Shown: positions 9,028 to 17,906, counted from the first letter of the stretch. The stretch is 64,000 bases of DNA from an uncultured Caldilineaceae bacterium (GCA_951812725.1 OX638330.1:1302001-1366000); one strand, 5' to 3'. The notes: generated by a model not told the origin, from the sequence alone. Numbers and translations: made by a program.

Positions 9028-10386
9028 TTATACGCGCCAGGCCTCGGTCATGTTGTGTTGCGGCAGGGCGGCTCCCAGCATGCCGCTCTTGCCCGGTCTG
9101 GAATAGCGATGGAAATAGTTATCCATCAGACGGGAGAGCTGCCCGGCCGCGGGCACATGCGTGTAGCTGTCGATGAAATTCCGGCTCTCGCGCGGGTCAG
9201 CGTCCAGGTCGAAGAGCTCGTCGGGCCCGTTCGGATGGCGGCGAACCAGCTTGTATCTTTGCGAGCGGGCCATGCGCACCGTTCCGTACTCGCCAAACTG
9301 AACATTGCGCCACGGCCTGTCTTCCCCTTGTTCGAGCAACAGAGGCAACAAGCTTTTGCCAGCGAAGTCGGTGTAGGTAGGGAGCCTTGCTTCCCCGGCT
9401 TCTGCCAGGGTCTGAAAGAGATCCAGGTGATTAACCATTTCGCCTCTGCGCGTCTTCGCTTTCACCACGCCCGGCCAACTTAGCAGCAATGGAACGCGAA
9501 TTGATTCTTCCAGCATGTTAAGGGGGAGCGTTGCATTTCCTTTGCCCCAGATGCCGTGGTGGCCGCAATTGAGCCCGTGGTCTGAAGTGTAAACGACGAG
9601 TGTACTGTTCGATTTGCCGGTTTCTTCAACAGCCTTCAGGAGTCGTCCGACGATCTCATCAATGTGGCTGACGGCGGCATAGTATTGTGCCTGCGCCTCA
9701 CGTTCATGACGCCGGTCCACGCTCAAAGATTCCAGAGCCTGTTCCCCAAACGGATAGGATTCACCCGTGGGGATGCCGAAGAGGGGGTCTGCGCGATACA
9801 GCGAGACCAGTCTTTCCAGATGTCCTTGCCAGGGGCCGTGTGTGGCGGTCAAGCTGACCAGCAGGAAGAACGGGCGGTCATCAGCAACACTTACAAATCT
9901 GGAGGCCTGCTCAGCGATGATGTCGTCGGTGTATCCGCTTATGCTTTCCATCCGTCCTTGATTGCAGTATTCCCGCGTCCCTTTGTGGTAAAGCGGGTAG
10001 GCGCTGCCTACACTGAACCAGGAATCAAAACCAGTTGCCGGCGCGTCTTCGTTGCCAATGTGCCACTTGCCGGCGAGGCCGGTGCGGTAGCCAGCCTTCT
10101 GCAAGAGCTGAGGAAGGGTCTGCTCCGCCGCCAGCCAGGAGCTGCGGTCAAACGCCATGGCGATGTAGTCGTGGATTCCGTGTTGTGAGGGGGTTAGTCC
10201 TGTCAGCAGCGAAGCGCGGGCCGGGGAGCAGACCGGTGTCGGCGTGAAGGCGTTCTCCATGACGACACCGGAGGCGGCCAGGCGGTCCAGGTTGGGCGTG
10301 CTCACCTCGCGATTGCCGTAAGGGCCGCACGCCCACTGGCCGTGGTCGTCGGTGAGGAAGAGCAGGATGTTGGGTGGATGCGTCAT
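9028..10386 (-). CDS. Type I sulfatase (formylglycine-dependent)
   Basis: 452-residue sulfatase that hydrolyses sulfate esters. The N-terminus NILLFLTDDHGQW supplies two metal-binding Asp residues (13, 14). The maturation motif CSPAR (Cys53) is the site oxidised to formylglycine by a separate enzyme not found here. The conserved SDHG motif lies around residue 265. There is no obvious signal peptide, so it may act in the cytoplasm or use an unseen export route. It diverges from the lectin-like lipoprotein at 10534, with about 147 bp between the two start codons. The substrate (sulfated sugar, choline sulfate or other) cannot be told from sequence alone. Confidence 0.9.
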   Translation of the reverse strand: MTHPPNILLFLTDDHGQWACGPYGNREVSTPNLDRLAASGVVMENAFTPTPVCSPARASLLTGLTPSQHGIHDYIAMAFDRSSWLAAEQTLPQLLQKAGYRTGLAGKWHIGNEDAPATGFDSWFSVGSAYPLYHKGTREYCNQGRMESISGYTDDIIAEQASRFVSVADDRPFFLLVSLTATHGPWQGHLERLVSLYRADPLFGIPTGESYPFGEQALESLSVDRRHEREAQAQYYAAVSHIDEIVGRLLKAVEETGKSNSTLVVYTSDHGLNCGHHGIWGKGNATLPLNMLEESIRVPLLLSWPGVVKAKTRRGEMVNHLDLFQTLAEAGEARLPTYTDFAGKSLLPLLLEQGEDRPWRNVQFGEYGTVRMARSQRYKLVRRHPNGPDELFDLDADPRESRNFIDSYTHVPAAGQLSRLMDNYFHRYSRPGKSGMLGAALPQHNMTEAWRV

Positions 10387-10456
10387 CGTATGGAGGAGAC
10401 TCCAGTCCGGTCTGTCAAGAGTGCCAATTCGAGTTCAGCGTTGGGCCGAAACGATG

Positions 10457-10462
10457 TATAAT
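10457..10462 (+). promoter_or_regulatory. Possible -10 promoter element
   Basis: A perfect TATAAT lies 72 bp before the start of the lectin-like lipoprotein gene, inside the divergent spacer with the sulfatase. The -35 region is weak (TTCAGC at the expected distance), so this is a candidate only. Confidence 0.4.
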
Positions 10463-10533
10463 TCGCCCGTCACGATGCCGCCGTATTCGCTTGCCTTCCG
10501 TTTTGCATGTCCGGTTCGGAGGAAATTGTACTA

Positions 10534-11232
10534 ATGTTGAACATCCCCATCTTTCGACTTTTCGCAAGGATTCTATACATTGCCACGGGCATCATTCTGG
10601 TAGGGGTCGCTATCCTGCTTGGCGCCTGCCAAGTTGCGATCTCGCCGCCTGAAACTCCAAAGCCAGCCCCAGCCGCTGAAGAAGCCGAGGCAACAGAACC
10701 AGAAGAGTCGACGTCGGAAGAGGTAGAGGAACAGAATCTAATTCTGACTGGCCTGATCCAATTGCGGGACCCGCTGGATGAGCCGGAATTCTACTGCGTT
10801 GATGTGCCTGGAGTCGGCGCTTCTCTGAATCTGCAAGGGGCTCTCACCGCCCACACTTGCAAGCCCGGTGCGGAAGATGAGATGTTTCGCATGGATTCGC
10901 CCTCATCAGGGCAACTCTTGATGCCCGCCTACGATCTGTGTATGGAAGCAGATGGGCCAGAGGCAGGAAGTACGCTCCATCTGGCCGGATGTTCGTCATC
11001 ACGCCTGCAGCAGTTTCGGTATCTTGACATCGGCCAGATTCGGCTGGCGCATGGTTCGGTTGAAGGACTGTGTCTGACCGTGGCGTCAGCTGCCGGCGAA
11101 CCGACAGGAGGCCCAAGCCATCTGCGGCGGGGGCTGGCGATGGAGGCCTGCGATCAGGTCGACACGGCGCGGTCACTCTGGATAGTCGGCTCGCCTGTGG
11201 TTGTTACGACTGAGTCGTCTGTCCAAGAGTAG
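10534..11232 (+). CDS. Lipoprotein with ricin-B-lectin-like (beta-trefoil) domain
   Basis: 232-residue putative lipoprotein. A long hydrophobic signal ends in the lipobox LGAC (Cys32). An acidic Glu/Pro-rich tether follows (about 35-75), then a Cys-containing domain with two units resembling ricin-type beta-trefoil lectin repeats. These include CMEADGPEAGSTLHLAGC and the Q-x-F-like LQQFRY. The start at 10534 is chosen over an ATG 27 bp upstream because CGGAGGA sits ten bases before it. The domain call is from pattern and is only moderate. A carbohydrate-binding surface role next to a sulfatase would fit. Confidence 0.6.
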   Translation: MLNIPIFRLFARILYIATGIILVGVAILLGACQVAISPPETPKPAPAAEEAEATEPEESTSEEVEEQNLILTGLIQLRDPLDEPEFYCVDVPGVGASLNLQGALTAHTCKPGAEDEMFRMDSPSSGQLLMPAYDLCMEADGPEAGSTLHLAGCSSSRLQQFRYLDIGQIRLAHGSVEGLCLTVASAAGEPTGGPSHLRRGLAMEACDQVDTARSLWIVGSPVVVTTESSVQE

Positions 11233-11277
11233 ACCGGCACATCACAAACCACAAAGCATCGTGCCTTCTCAGTCTGG

Positions 11278-12177
11278 TTACGCCCCTTCAACGGGGAACT
11301 GTCCCAGCCCTTGTAAGATAGTGTCGTCTTCTTCGGGTGGCGTCGCGCCGCTCTCGATCAGCTCCTGCATGGCGTTGGCCATTACGGGCCCCAAATAGTG
11401 GGGGCAACTGAAGTAGAAGTCGGCCATGGCATCGGGATTGTCACCTACCCATTCCTCTCTGCCCTCGGCATGGTTGGAGATGATGCCAACCGAAGCAAGA
11501 CGTACGCCGGCCTTGCGGAACACGGGCAATTCGTGTGCGAGCGTGTGACCCACAACGTGGGCGCCCATGGCAGCGTAAACCTGGATCTCCTTGGCAGTTT
11601 CGAAGCGTCCCCATGCTGTGCAGACATAGATGGCGTTGTCGTATACGCCGATGAACTTTGGCTCCTTTCTGGCTGAATCAGAGAGGAGCTTGCTCATTAT
11701 GGGGCAGAAGGGGTCCTTTAAGCGGGCAGAGCGTTTGCGCCCGCCGAAAAAGGGTTGGTCTTCCTCTGGCCGGAAGAACATCATGTAGTCGGAGTTGATG
11801 GTGACGCTCCAGGGGGGCAGCGGCTCGCCGGGCTTGTCCGGCCTCTGGATGCCGCCTACCGATGCCTCAACCATGGCCCACTGGACGCCGGCCTGTTCCA
11901 GTACCCAGCCCACCTGTTTGGCGGCCAGCCAGGGCGTGCGCGGCCTGGAGCCCTGGCCACCGCCGTGGTCCCACATGCCGTGCATGGCAACCCGCCAGAC
12001 GGGCTGGCCGCCAATGCGCAGGAGCTTGAATGGGGCGGTGCGGCCGTAGGGCGTGTCGAAGCCCTCAAAGTAGTCGGTTAGTTCTACGTTTGGCAAGTCC
12101 AGGTCTTCGGGGAACCGCGCCCCCCAGGTGCCGGAGCCGCCAATGAGTGCATAGCGTGCGGATGGGATTGTCGTCAT
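11278..12177 (-). CDS. MTAP/purine nucleoside phosphorylase-like protein
   Basis: 299-residue protein of the nucleoside phosphorylase superfamily, closest in layout to 5'-methylthioadenosine phosphorylase. The N-terminal ALIGGSGTWG loop is the phosphate-binding region. WDHGG lies near residue 70, an ASVGGI segment near residue 105, and VYVCTAWGRFETAKEI with AAMGAHVVGHTLAHELPV in the C-terminal half match the family's RFET and substrate-pocket helix. A good binding site (AGGAAAGGA) precedes the ATG. It is last in a minus-strand run with a second divergent phosphorylase and an ABC importer, which suggests phosphorolysis of an imported nucleoside-like compound. Confidence 0.72.
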   Translation of the reverse strand: MTTIPSARYALIGGSGTWGARFPEDLDLPNVELTDYFEGFDTPYGRTAPFKLLRIGGQPVWRVAMHGMWDHGGGQGSRPRTPWLAAKQVGWVLEQAGVQWAMVEASVGGIQRPDKPGEPLPPWSVTINSDYMMFFRPEEDQPFFGGRKRSARLKDPFCPIMSKLLSDSARKEPKFIGVYDNAIYVCTAWGRFETAKEIQVYAAMGAHVVGHTLAHELPVFRKAGVRLASVGIISNHAEGREEWVGDNPDAMADFYFSCPHYLGPVMANAMQELIESGATPPEEDDTILQGLGQFPVEGA

Positions 12178-12264
12178 AGGTCCTTTCCTGTGAAGGGTTT
12201 AGGATGGCCAGGCCCTGCGCCGTTTTGCGCCAGGCTCTTGCAGAGCGCCGGCGGTTTGGGGCGG

Positions 12265-13251
12265 TCATTCAGGCTGGGTCAGGGACTGACTGAAAACGGG
12301 AGGCGCCTCGGTAAGGCTGGATGTGCAGACACAGTTTTCGCCGTCAGGAATGTCCAGCGTCGACAGCAGGTTCAGTTCCAGCGTCAAGGAGATCTCCGGG
12401 AAAACCTTGGTATAGAGGTGGTGGATCGTGCCGCGGATGTTGTGCTCCGGCTCCAATCCCTGGGCGTAGTTGCTGACCATGTGGTAGTAGAGCACATGGA
12501 TGCCGAGATAGCGGGCCAGAAGCGGGTTGAGGCAGTCGCCGTGCAGCGTGGCGATGGTCGGACGATCCGGCTGCAGTTCGGATGCGTTCTTGGAGACTGC
12601 AAGCCAGTGCAGAATATCGAAGTCGGTCTCGAAGGTGATCGATTCGGGCACGACCAGGGCAACGCGTGTGTCGGCAGGGGGGCGTACGCCGCGAATCTGG
12701 CCGCTCTCGACGAAGGGCGCGAGCTTGGATTCCATGATGCCCTGCAACTGCGGGCAGAAGGGCTGTCCCAGCAGGAAGTGGGACTTTGACCACATGCTCT
12801 CGAACTGGGTGCCGGGCAGGCCGCGGTGGACCGGACGGGTAAAGAAACTCCAGGGCAGGACGACGTCGCCCGGGCGAATGGCTTCTTCGCCGGGCCGCCA
12901 GTCGGCGATGCCTGAGGTGCCTCCGACCAGCATGACCTTGACGCCTGCTTGCCAGAGGACCCAGAAGCTCTTTTCAAAGTTCAGGTGATAGAGCGAGTCC
13001 TCGCCTACGACTTCGCCGTAGGAGGGGATCCAGAGTACGTCGCGTCCGGTGGCGGTGACGAAATGTACCACCAGCGGCGAGAGACCGTATGGTGTGTTCA
13101 GACGTTCACGGCGGGCAACCTGCCAGCCCTGGTCTTGCGCCCGTTCTATGACGCCGTCGACGCCGTAGCCCCAGAGAGGGCTGCCGGTGAACGAGGCAAA
13201 TTCGGCCTTGGGGCCATCGTATTTGACTGAGGTATCGATGTTGAGGGACAT
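12265..13251 (-). CDS. Divergent nucleoside phosphorylase-like protein
   Basis: 328-residue protein with the superfamily fold signs but poor conservation. The stretch WQAGVKVMLVGGTSGIADW followed by IRPGDVVLP is the core of this family, and the segment FLLGQPFCPQLQ resembles the corresponding part of the neighbour at 11278. The N-terminus lacks the GGSG loop seen in the neighbour, so the phosphate site may be altered. It lies 87 bp upstream of that gene in transcription order and 46 bp after the permease. The two may form one enzyme or act on different substrates. Confidence 0.6.
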   Translation of the reverse strand: MSLNIDTSVKYDGPKAEFASFTGSPLWGYGVDGVIERAQDQGWQVARRERLNTPYGLSPLVVHFVTATGRDVLWIPSYGEVVGEDSLYHLNFEKSFWVLWQAGVKVMLVGGTSGIADWRPGEEAIRPGDVVLPWSFFTRPVHRGLPGTQFESMWSKSHFLLGQPFCPQLQGIMESKLAPFVESGQIRGVRPPADTRVALVVPESITFETDFDILHWLAVSKNASELQPDRPTIATLHGDCLNPLLARYLGIHVLYYHMVSNYAQGLEPEHNIRGTIHHLYTKVFPEISLTLELNLLSTLDIPDGENCVCTSSLTEAPPVFSQSLTQPE

Positions 13252-13297
13252 TTTGCTAGTGAATTCAGTAATGGCGGCTCGCCAAGAACAGGTCAGG

Positions 13298-14047
13298 TCA
13301 GGTCAGGTCCTCGACTTGCCAGCGGAAAAGGTATCTTTCGATTAACCGGACCAGCAAGTAGGCGCCAACCGCGAGGGCGCTGGCCACAATCGTAACCGCC
13401 CACACCCTATCGGCCCGGTACTGCGACATTGATTGAACGATCAGATAGCCAAGGCCCTGGCGGGCAAAAAGCCATTCGGCCACGACGGCGCCAATTATGC
13501 TGCCGGTGAAAGCGATCTCGTGCGCAGCAATATAGTAGGGCAGTGCGCTCGGCCAGCGGACTTTGGTGAAGATTTCCCACTGGCTGGAGTCCAAGGTCTG
13601 CATCCGATCCAGCAAGACGGAATCGGCCGACTTCAGCCCCTTGGTAACATTGGCAAGAATGGGGAAAAACGTAATCAAAATGACAATGATTATTTTGGGC
13701 AGTGGCGTGTCACCCAGGATGATGATCAGGATGCTGGCTATGGTGACAAACGGCACGTTCTTTATAATAACTGTCCACGGAATAGCCAGTGCTTCGAACC
13801 AGGGCAGATAGAGAAAGGAGACGGACAGGGCGATGGCGATGACGTTGGCAACTGCGTAGCCCGATAGCGCTTCGATGATCGTAATCCGCGTATGGAAGAG
13901 AAGTATCTCCCGTTCGGTCCACAGTATGTCCGCCACCATGTCAGGCGGCGGCATCAGGAAGGACGGAAAGCCGGTTACTCGAATCGTCAGAACCCATAGA
14001 ATGGGCACGGAAACGATCATGATTAAGTAGGCAAGTCGTTCGTTCAT
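13298..14047 (-). CDS. ABC transporter permease, TauC/SsuC type
   Basis: 249-residue membrane subunit of the nitrate/taurine/pyrimidine-precursor class of importers, with about six hydrophobic segments. The EAA loop (near DRMQTLDSSQWEIFTKVRWP) interacts with the ATPase. The start at 14047 is preferred because GGGGA lies seven bases before it; a longer frame adds ten non-conserved residues. The stop codon lies inside a short tandem repeat of AGGTC. It belongs with the ATPase at 14194 and the two binding lipoproteins upstream. Confidence 0.88.
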   Translation of the reverse strand: MNERLAYLIMIVSVPILWVLTIRVTGFPSFLMPPPDMVADILWTEREILLFHTRITIIEALSGYAVANVIAIALSVSFLYLPWFEALAIPWTVIIKNVPFVTIASILIIILGDTPLPKIIIVILITFFPILANVTKGLKSADSVLLDRMQTLDSSQWEIFTKVRWPSALPYYIAAHEIAFTGSIIGAVVAEWLFARQGLGYLIVQSMSQYRADRVWAVTIVASALAVGAYLLVRLIERYLFRWQVEDLT

Positions 14048-14193
14048 AGGTTTTCCCCGACTTGGATTTACGAACAAGAAAATGCTTTACAGAGTCTAAC
14101 TCTAATCGCGTTAGCACAAGGGCTTTGTGCGCGGATCAGGCAAGGGCATCTCGTCAATCTCGTCTGGAATTTTGCTATACCCAATAGGTAGAG

Positions 14194-14946
14194 TCAGTTG
14201 CTCAACTCAACGGCATGGTAGAGCGCTGAGCGCACGCGCGCCACTTCGCGCAGGAAGTTCTCGTCGGTGCGAAAGGCCCTGGAACGGGGACGGGGCAACT
14301 CGATGTCGATGATTTCGGCAATGCGGCCGGGGCGGGCTGAGAGAACGACCACCCTGTCCGAGAGGATTGTCGCCTCCTCCACGCTGTGCGTCACAAAGAT
14401 CACGGTTTTAGCGGTATGATTCAGGACATCGCCAAGCCACTCGCCCATTGATTCGCGGGTCAGCTCGTCCAAGGCGCCGAATGGTTCGTCCAGCATCAGA
14501 ATTGGTGGATTGTGAACGAGTGCGGCGGCAATGTTGACTCGCTGTTGCATCCCGCCCGAAAGCTGGTGGGGGTAGTGATGGTGGAACTCGCCCAGGCCAA
14601 AGTCGGTCAGCAGATCATCCGGTGATAGAGCGCCTGCCTGACCGGTAATCTCCAGCGTCATGCGCACATTGCTCAGAGCGGATCGGGATGCCAGCAGGGC
14701 CGGGCGCTGGAACGCTACACCAATCTGGTGCTGGCGGCAAGCATTCCTGGGCGTGTCGCCATTAACCATTATCTTGCCACCGGTTGGTTCCTCCAGGCCG
14801 GCGGCAATGCGCAGCATCGTTGTTTTGCCGCAGCCGGACGGGCCAATCAGGGTGACGAACTCACCGTCCTGTATGGAAAGGCTGACATCCTCTAACGCTT
14901 CAACGTCGCCAAACTGTTTGCTGATATGCGAAAACTCAATTGTCAA
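14194..14946 (-). CDS. ABC transporter ATP-binding protein, TauB/SsuB type
   Basis: 250-residue cytoplasmic ATPase with Walker A GPSGCGKT at residues 35-42, signature LSGGMQQRV near the middle, and Walker B LMLDEPFGALD. The length and the QFGDVEALEDVSL opening are typical of the TauB/SsuB/NrtD group. It begins 24 bp after the stop of the binding lipoprotein at 14971 and lies 146 bp before the permease, so it energises that importer. Confidence 0.92.
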   Translation of the reverse strand: MTIEFSHISKQFGDVEALEDVSLSIQDGEFVTLIGPSGCGKTTMLRIAAGLEEPTGGKIMVNGDTPRNACRQHQIGVAFQRPALLASRSALSNVRMTLEITGQAGALSPDDLLTDFGLGEFHHHYPHQLSGGMQQRVNIAAALVHNPPILMLDEPFGALDELTRESMGEWLGDVLNHTAKTVIFVTHSVEEATILSDRVVVLSARPGRIAEIIDIELPRPRSRAFRTDENFLREVARVRSALYHAVELSN

Positions 14947-14970
14947 TTTGTTTCCGTCCCCCTTGGGCGC

Positions 14971-16119
14971 CTATTCGCACGCAGGCAGATCCATCTGATC
15001 ATACTGTAGCATCGAAGCAACCTGTTCATTCCAGCGACCGCTGGACATGTGACCGATGGGAAGTCCGTCAGCGTCGGCGATGAGTGTTTCCTGGAGCTGG
15101 AAGCGGCGTGCTGCTAGATCCTTGGTCAATTCTGCGTCTACCGCATACCTTACGGCGATCTCGGCTGATTCTTCCGGGTATTGCCGAACATGCATGAGGC
15201 CCCGAATGACTGCGGCCAGATAGCGACGCACAAGGTCGGGGCTATCCTCCAGCGTGGACCGGCGCACGGTAATGACTTCCGAATAGTCGTCCCAACCCCA
15301 CTCGCTGAACTGAAAAGCGACCCAGTTCATGTAGCCCTGCTCCTCCATCAGGCGGGTTTCGTTGATGAGCCAGGCACCCGTGTAGTCCATCTCGCCTGCC
15401 AGGACAGGATCCGGCGTGAAGCCGGTTTCGACAAGGTCCACATCGTCGGGGGAGATTCCGTACTTGGTGGTTATGAAGTCGAAGTAGTAGTCCTCGCCTG
15501 CATGGATGCCGACTGTCTTGCCGATGAAGTCCTGCGGTGTTAGTTCCTTTTGGGAGCGCTGGTCCGTAGGCGTGTCGGGATCCAGACCCAGCCAGATGTA
15601 TGGGCTATGCTTGATCAGGGAGCCAACTGCTACGATGTCTCCTCCATCAGGGCTGGTAATAAAGGCAGGTACAATGCTGCCACCGGCGCTGACAGCGAAG
15701 TCCACGCCGCCTTCAACCAATGTTGGCAAGTGGCCCATGCCCGTCAATCCTCGCACCAGCTCGACTTCGAGACAAAGATCGCTGAAGAATCCCAACTCAA
15801 CTGCGTTGTACCAAGGTGCGCCACCGTCGTTAAGTATCCAGGACATGCCGACTTTGACATGATCCATGCTTTCGCAATCCATGGGAGCCCAGTCAGCATC
15901 GGGGTCGGGCAATAGTTGGTTGGTGAAGTAGTTTTCGGCTGGGAAGTTTTCCTCGACACAGGCAAGGATGCTTTGGAATTCGGTGTCACTATCATTGGCC
16001 TCCGCCGCGGCCGCGCCTTTCTCACTTTCAATGGCGGGGATGGCGACAGGCGCTACGCAGGCGGTGAACAAGAGGGTCAGGCCGGCCAGCATCCAAACGG
16101 GAAGTAGGGGACTGTTCAT
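14971..16119 (-). CDS. NMT1/TauA-like solute-binding lipoprotein (second copy)
   Basis: 382-residue binding protein. The signal peptide ends in FTAC (Cys21) and is followed by an acidic tether. The folded part has the NMT1/THI5-like pattern: VGMSWILNDGGAPWYNAVELGFFSD, then a glycine-rich loop and SPYIWLGLDPDTP. The start at 16119 is set by AGGAGGAA seven bases upstream. It is clearly paralogous over its whole length to the protein at 16667, from which it is separated by a MITE-like element. Proteins of this fold bind thiamin precursors, riboflavin, sulfonates or nucleoside-like ligands. Confidence 0.85.
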   Translation of the reverse strand: MNSPLLPVWMLAGLTLLFTACVAPVAIPAIESEKGAAAAEANDSDTEFQSILACVEENFPAENYFTNQLLPDPDADWAPMDCESMDHVKVGMSWILNDGGAPWYNAVELGFFSDLCLEVELVRGLTGMGHLPTLVEGGVDFAVSAGGSIVPAFITSPDGGDIVAVGSLIKHSPYIWLGLDPDTPTDQRSQKELTPQDFIGKTVGIHAGEDYYFDFITTKYGISPDDVDLVETGFTPDPVLAGEMDYTGAWLINETRLMEEQGYMNWVAFQFSEWGWDDYSEVITVRRSTLEDSPDLVRRYLAAVIRGLMHVRQYPEESAEIAVRYAVDAELTKDLAARRFQLQETLIADADGLPIGHMSSGRWNEQVASMLQYDQMDLPACE

Positions 16120-16214
16120 TGTCCAGTTCCTCCTGAAATGATTCAAACTATGGTCTTCAGGAATTGGTGCGATTATCATTCAACAGGGTTAAGGAAATTC
16201 TTTACTATTTTGCC

Positions 16215-16499
16215 GAAACTTCTCAGCCGCAACTGATTCGCAACCCTGAACGAGGGGAGCAAAGGTGTTCTTTCTCCCCGCATTGTTGTATTTTGGGCGG
16301 TCGGGCCTTCGGCCCTCCCTTGTGCAGGGGCTGCGCCCCGGCAACGTCCCCCTACAAAACCATCCCTCACCGACCGTGTGCATTCTTAGCAACGTGTCGG
16401 CTGGCGAGCATGGCCGCGGCTGTACACCAGTTGCGTCATTAAGAGCCTGAATGGTTCCAAGGATGACTGGCTGGTCAACTACTGTGGCTGAGTAGTTAC
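16215..16499 (-). mobile_element. MITE-like element, short form (copy 2)
   Basis: 285-bp copy in reverse orientation, between two paralogous binding-protein genes. Its ends read GAAACTTCTCAGCCGC and, on the other strand, GTAACTACTCAGCCAC. The flanks are ATTTTGCC on one side and ATATTGCC on the other, a near-perfect 8-bp target-site duplication. The interior has the G-rich hairpin (16295-16380). Its left arm, read in element orientation, matches that of the copy at 53361 over more than 100 bp. Confidence 0.85.
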
Positions 16500-16528
16500 A
16501 TATTGCCTTGACTTCGACGCGAAAGCAG

Positions 16529-16562
16529 GCCAAGGACAAGAGCGTCAGCTCTTGTCCTTGGC
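16529..16562. terminator. Perfect 15-bp hairpin, possible terminator
   Basis: GCCAAGGACAAGAGC is followed by the loop GTCA and then its exact inverse. It lies about 100 bp downstream of the first binding-protein stop (16667, minus strand) and next to the repeat element. There is no T-run on either side, so it may stabilise or process the transcript instead of ending it. Confidence 0.5.
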
Positions 16563-16666
16563 GGGTTATGGTAGGCAAGGCTCATGGCGGCGTGCCCTGC
16601 GGAAGCGAGACCGTTGCGTGTTTCCACGCCCCTGCGCGTCGCAAGGAACACCGCCTGCCGCACTGA

Positions 16667-17833
16667 CTACTGGCAGGCGTCCAGTTCCAGTTGGTCATAC
16701 TGGATCATGGATGCAACCTGCGTATTCCAACGCTCGGCCGACATGTGAGAAACGGGCAGGTCGTCGCTACCGAGGACCAGGGCTTCCTGCAGCTCGAAGC
16801 GACGGAGGGCCTGTTCCTTTGTCAGCTGGGCATCGACGCCGTACACGACTGCGATTTCAGCGGACTCGTCGGGATTTTCGAGCAGGTAGTTCAGGCCCCG
16901 GGTTTGGGCGACCAGGAAACGGCGCACGAGGTCGGGGTTCTCTTCGAAAGTTTCCCGGCGCACAACGGTGACGTCACCGTAGCCGTCCCAACCCCAATCA
17001 CTGAAGCGGAATGCGACCCAATTCATGAAGCCTTTTTCTTCCAGGAGACGGGGCTGGTTGACGATCCAGGCGCCGATGTAGTCCATCGCGCCCATAAGCA
17101 CTGGATCCGGCGTGAAGCCGGCTTCCATCAGCTCAACTTGGTCGGCCGGGATTCCGTGCTTGTTCGACATGAAGTTGAACAGATAGTCGTCATTGCCCTG
17201 GATTCCGACCTTTTTGCCGATAAAGTCTTGTGGCGTTATTACTTTGTCGGAGCGTTGATCCTGGGGCGTGTCGGGATCGAGACCCAACCAAATATAGGGA
17301 CTGTGCTTGAGGAAGGTACCGACAGCCACAACGTCAGCAGGGGTGGGGCTGGATACGATGGAGGGTACGCGGCTGCCACCGGCTACGACGGCGATGTCGA
17401 CGGCGCCGCCGGCGAGCGTCTGCAGATGGTCGACGCCAGGCCCACCGGCTACCAGCTCAACTTCCAGGCAAACGTCGGCGAAGTAACCCAACTCGATGGC
17501 GTTGTACCAGGGCGCTTCCTCGTCGTTGAGCACCCAAGGCATGCCGACCTTGATGGAATCGACGCTGGTGCAGTCCATCGCTTCCCAGGTTGCATCGGCA
17601 GCAGGCAGCAGTTCATTGGTAAAGTAGCTCTCCGCCGGGAAGTTTTCCTCGACGCAAGCCAGAAGGCGTTCAAAATCGGCATCGCTGTCGGAGGCAGCCT
17701 CTTCCGCCATCGGCTCTTCTTCAGCGGCCATCGGTTCTTCTGCGGCTGCAGGGGCGGGAGCTTGCGCCACACAAGCGCTCAGCATGAGGGCAAGGACGAC
17801 AAATAATAGGATGGACAATTTGGAACGGTTCAT
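16667..17833 (-). CDS. NMT1/TauA-like solute-binding lipoprotein (first copy)
   Basis: 388-residue lipoprotein with signal peptide and lipobox LSAC (Cys21), then an extreme Ala/Glu-rich tether (about 22-50). The NMT1/THI5-like domain carries VGMPWVLNDEEAPWYNAIE, VVAGGSRVPSIVSSP and KHSPYIWLGLDPDTP. It is colinear with the second copy at 14971. AAGGAGA precedes the ATG. Two 13-bp direct repeats lie 43-73 bp upstream. Two binding proteins for one permease/ATPase pair suggests two related ligands or a gene-dose effect. Confidence 0.86.
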   Translation of the reverse strand: MNRSKLSILLFVVLALMLSACVAQAPAPAAAEEPMAAEEEPMAEEAASDSDADFERLLACVEENFPAESYFTNELLPAADATWEAMDCTSVDSIKVGMPWVLNDEEAPWYNAIELGYFADVCLEVELVAGGPGVDHLQTLAGGAVDIAVVAGGSRVPSIVSSPTPADVVAVGTFLKHSPYIWLGLDPDTPQDQRSDKVITPQDFIGKKVGIQGNDDYLFNFMSNKHGIPADQVELMEAGFTPDPVLMGAMDYIGAWIVNQPRLLEEKGFMNWVAFRFSDWGWDGYGDVTVVRRETFEENPDLVRRFLVAQTRGLNYLLENPDESAEIAVVYGVDAQLTKEQALRRFELQEALVLGSDDLPVSHMSAERWNTQVASMIQYDQLELDACQ

Positions 17834-17875
17834 GTACTACGTCTCCTTTAGATGGGGCTACAAGCTCGATTGATT

Positions 17876-17906
17876 GTTATGTAACGACCAAATGTTATGT
17901 AACGAC
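17876..17906. promoter_or_regulatory. Direct-repeat operator candidate
   Basis: GTTATGTAACGAC occurs twice, at 17876-17888 and 17894-17906, with an 18-bp period. Each unit contains the near-palindrome GTTA-TG-TAAC. The pair sits upstream of the binding-protein gene that starts at 17833 on the minus strand, the usual place for a repressor or activator site. Confidence 0.45.

Noticed and set aside
13288..13312. Short AGGTC tandem repeat at the permease stop codon
   Set aside because: Only about four units of 5 bp; no evidence of function and too short for a CRISPR or binding array.
16691..17806. Long plus-strand frame opposite the first NMT1-like lipoprotein
   Set aside because: Antisense shadow of a well-supported lipoprotein gene with its own RBS and signal peptide.
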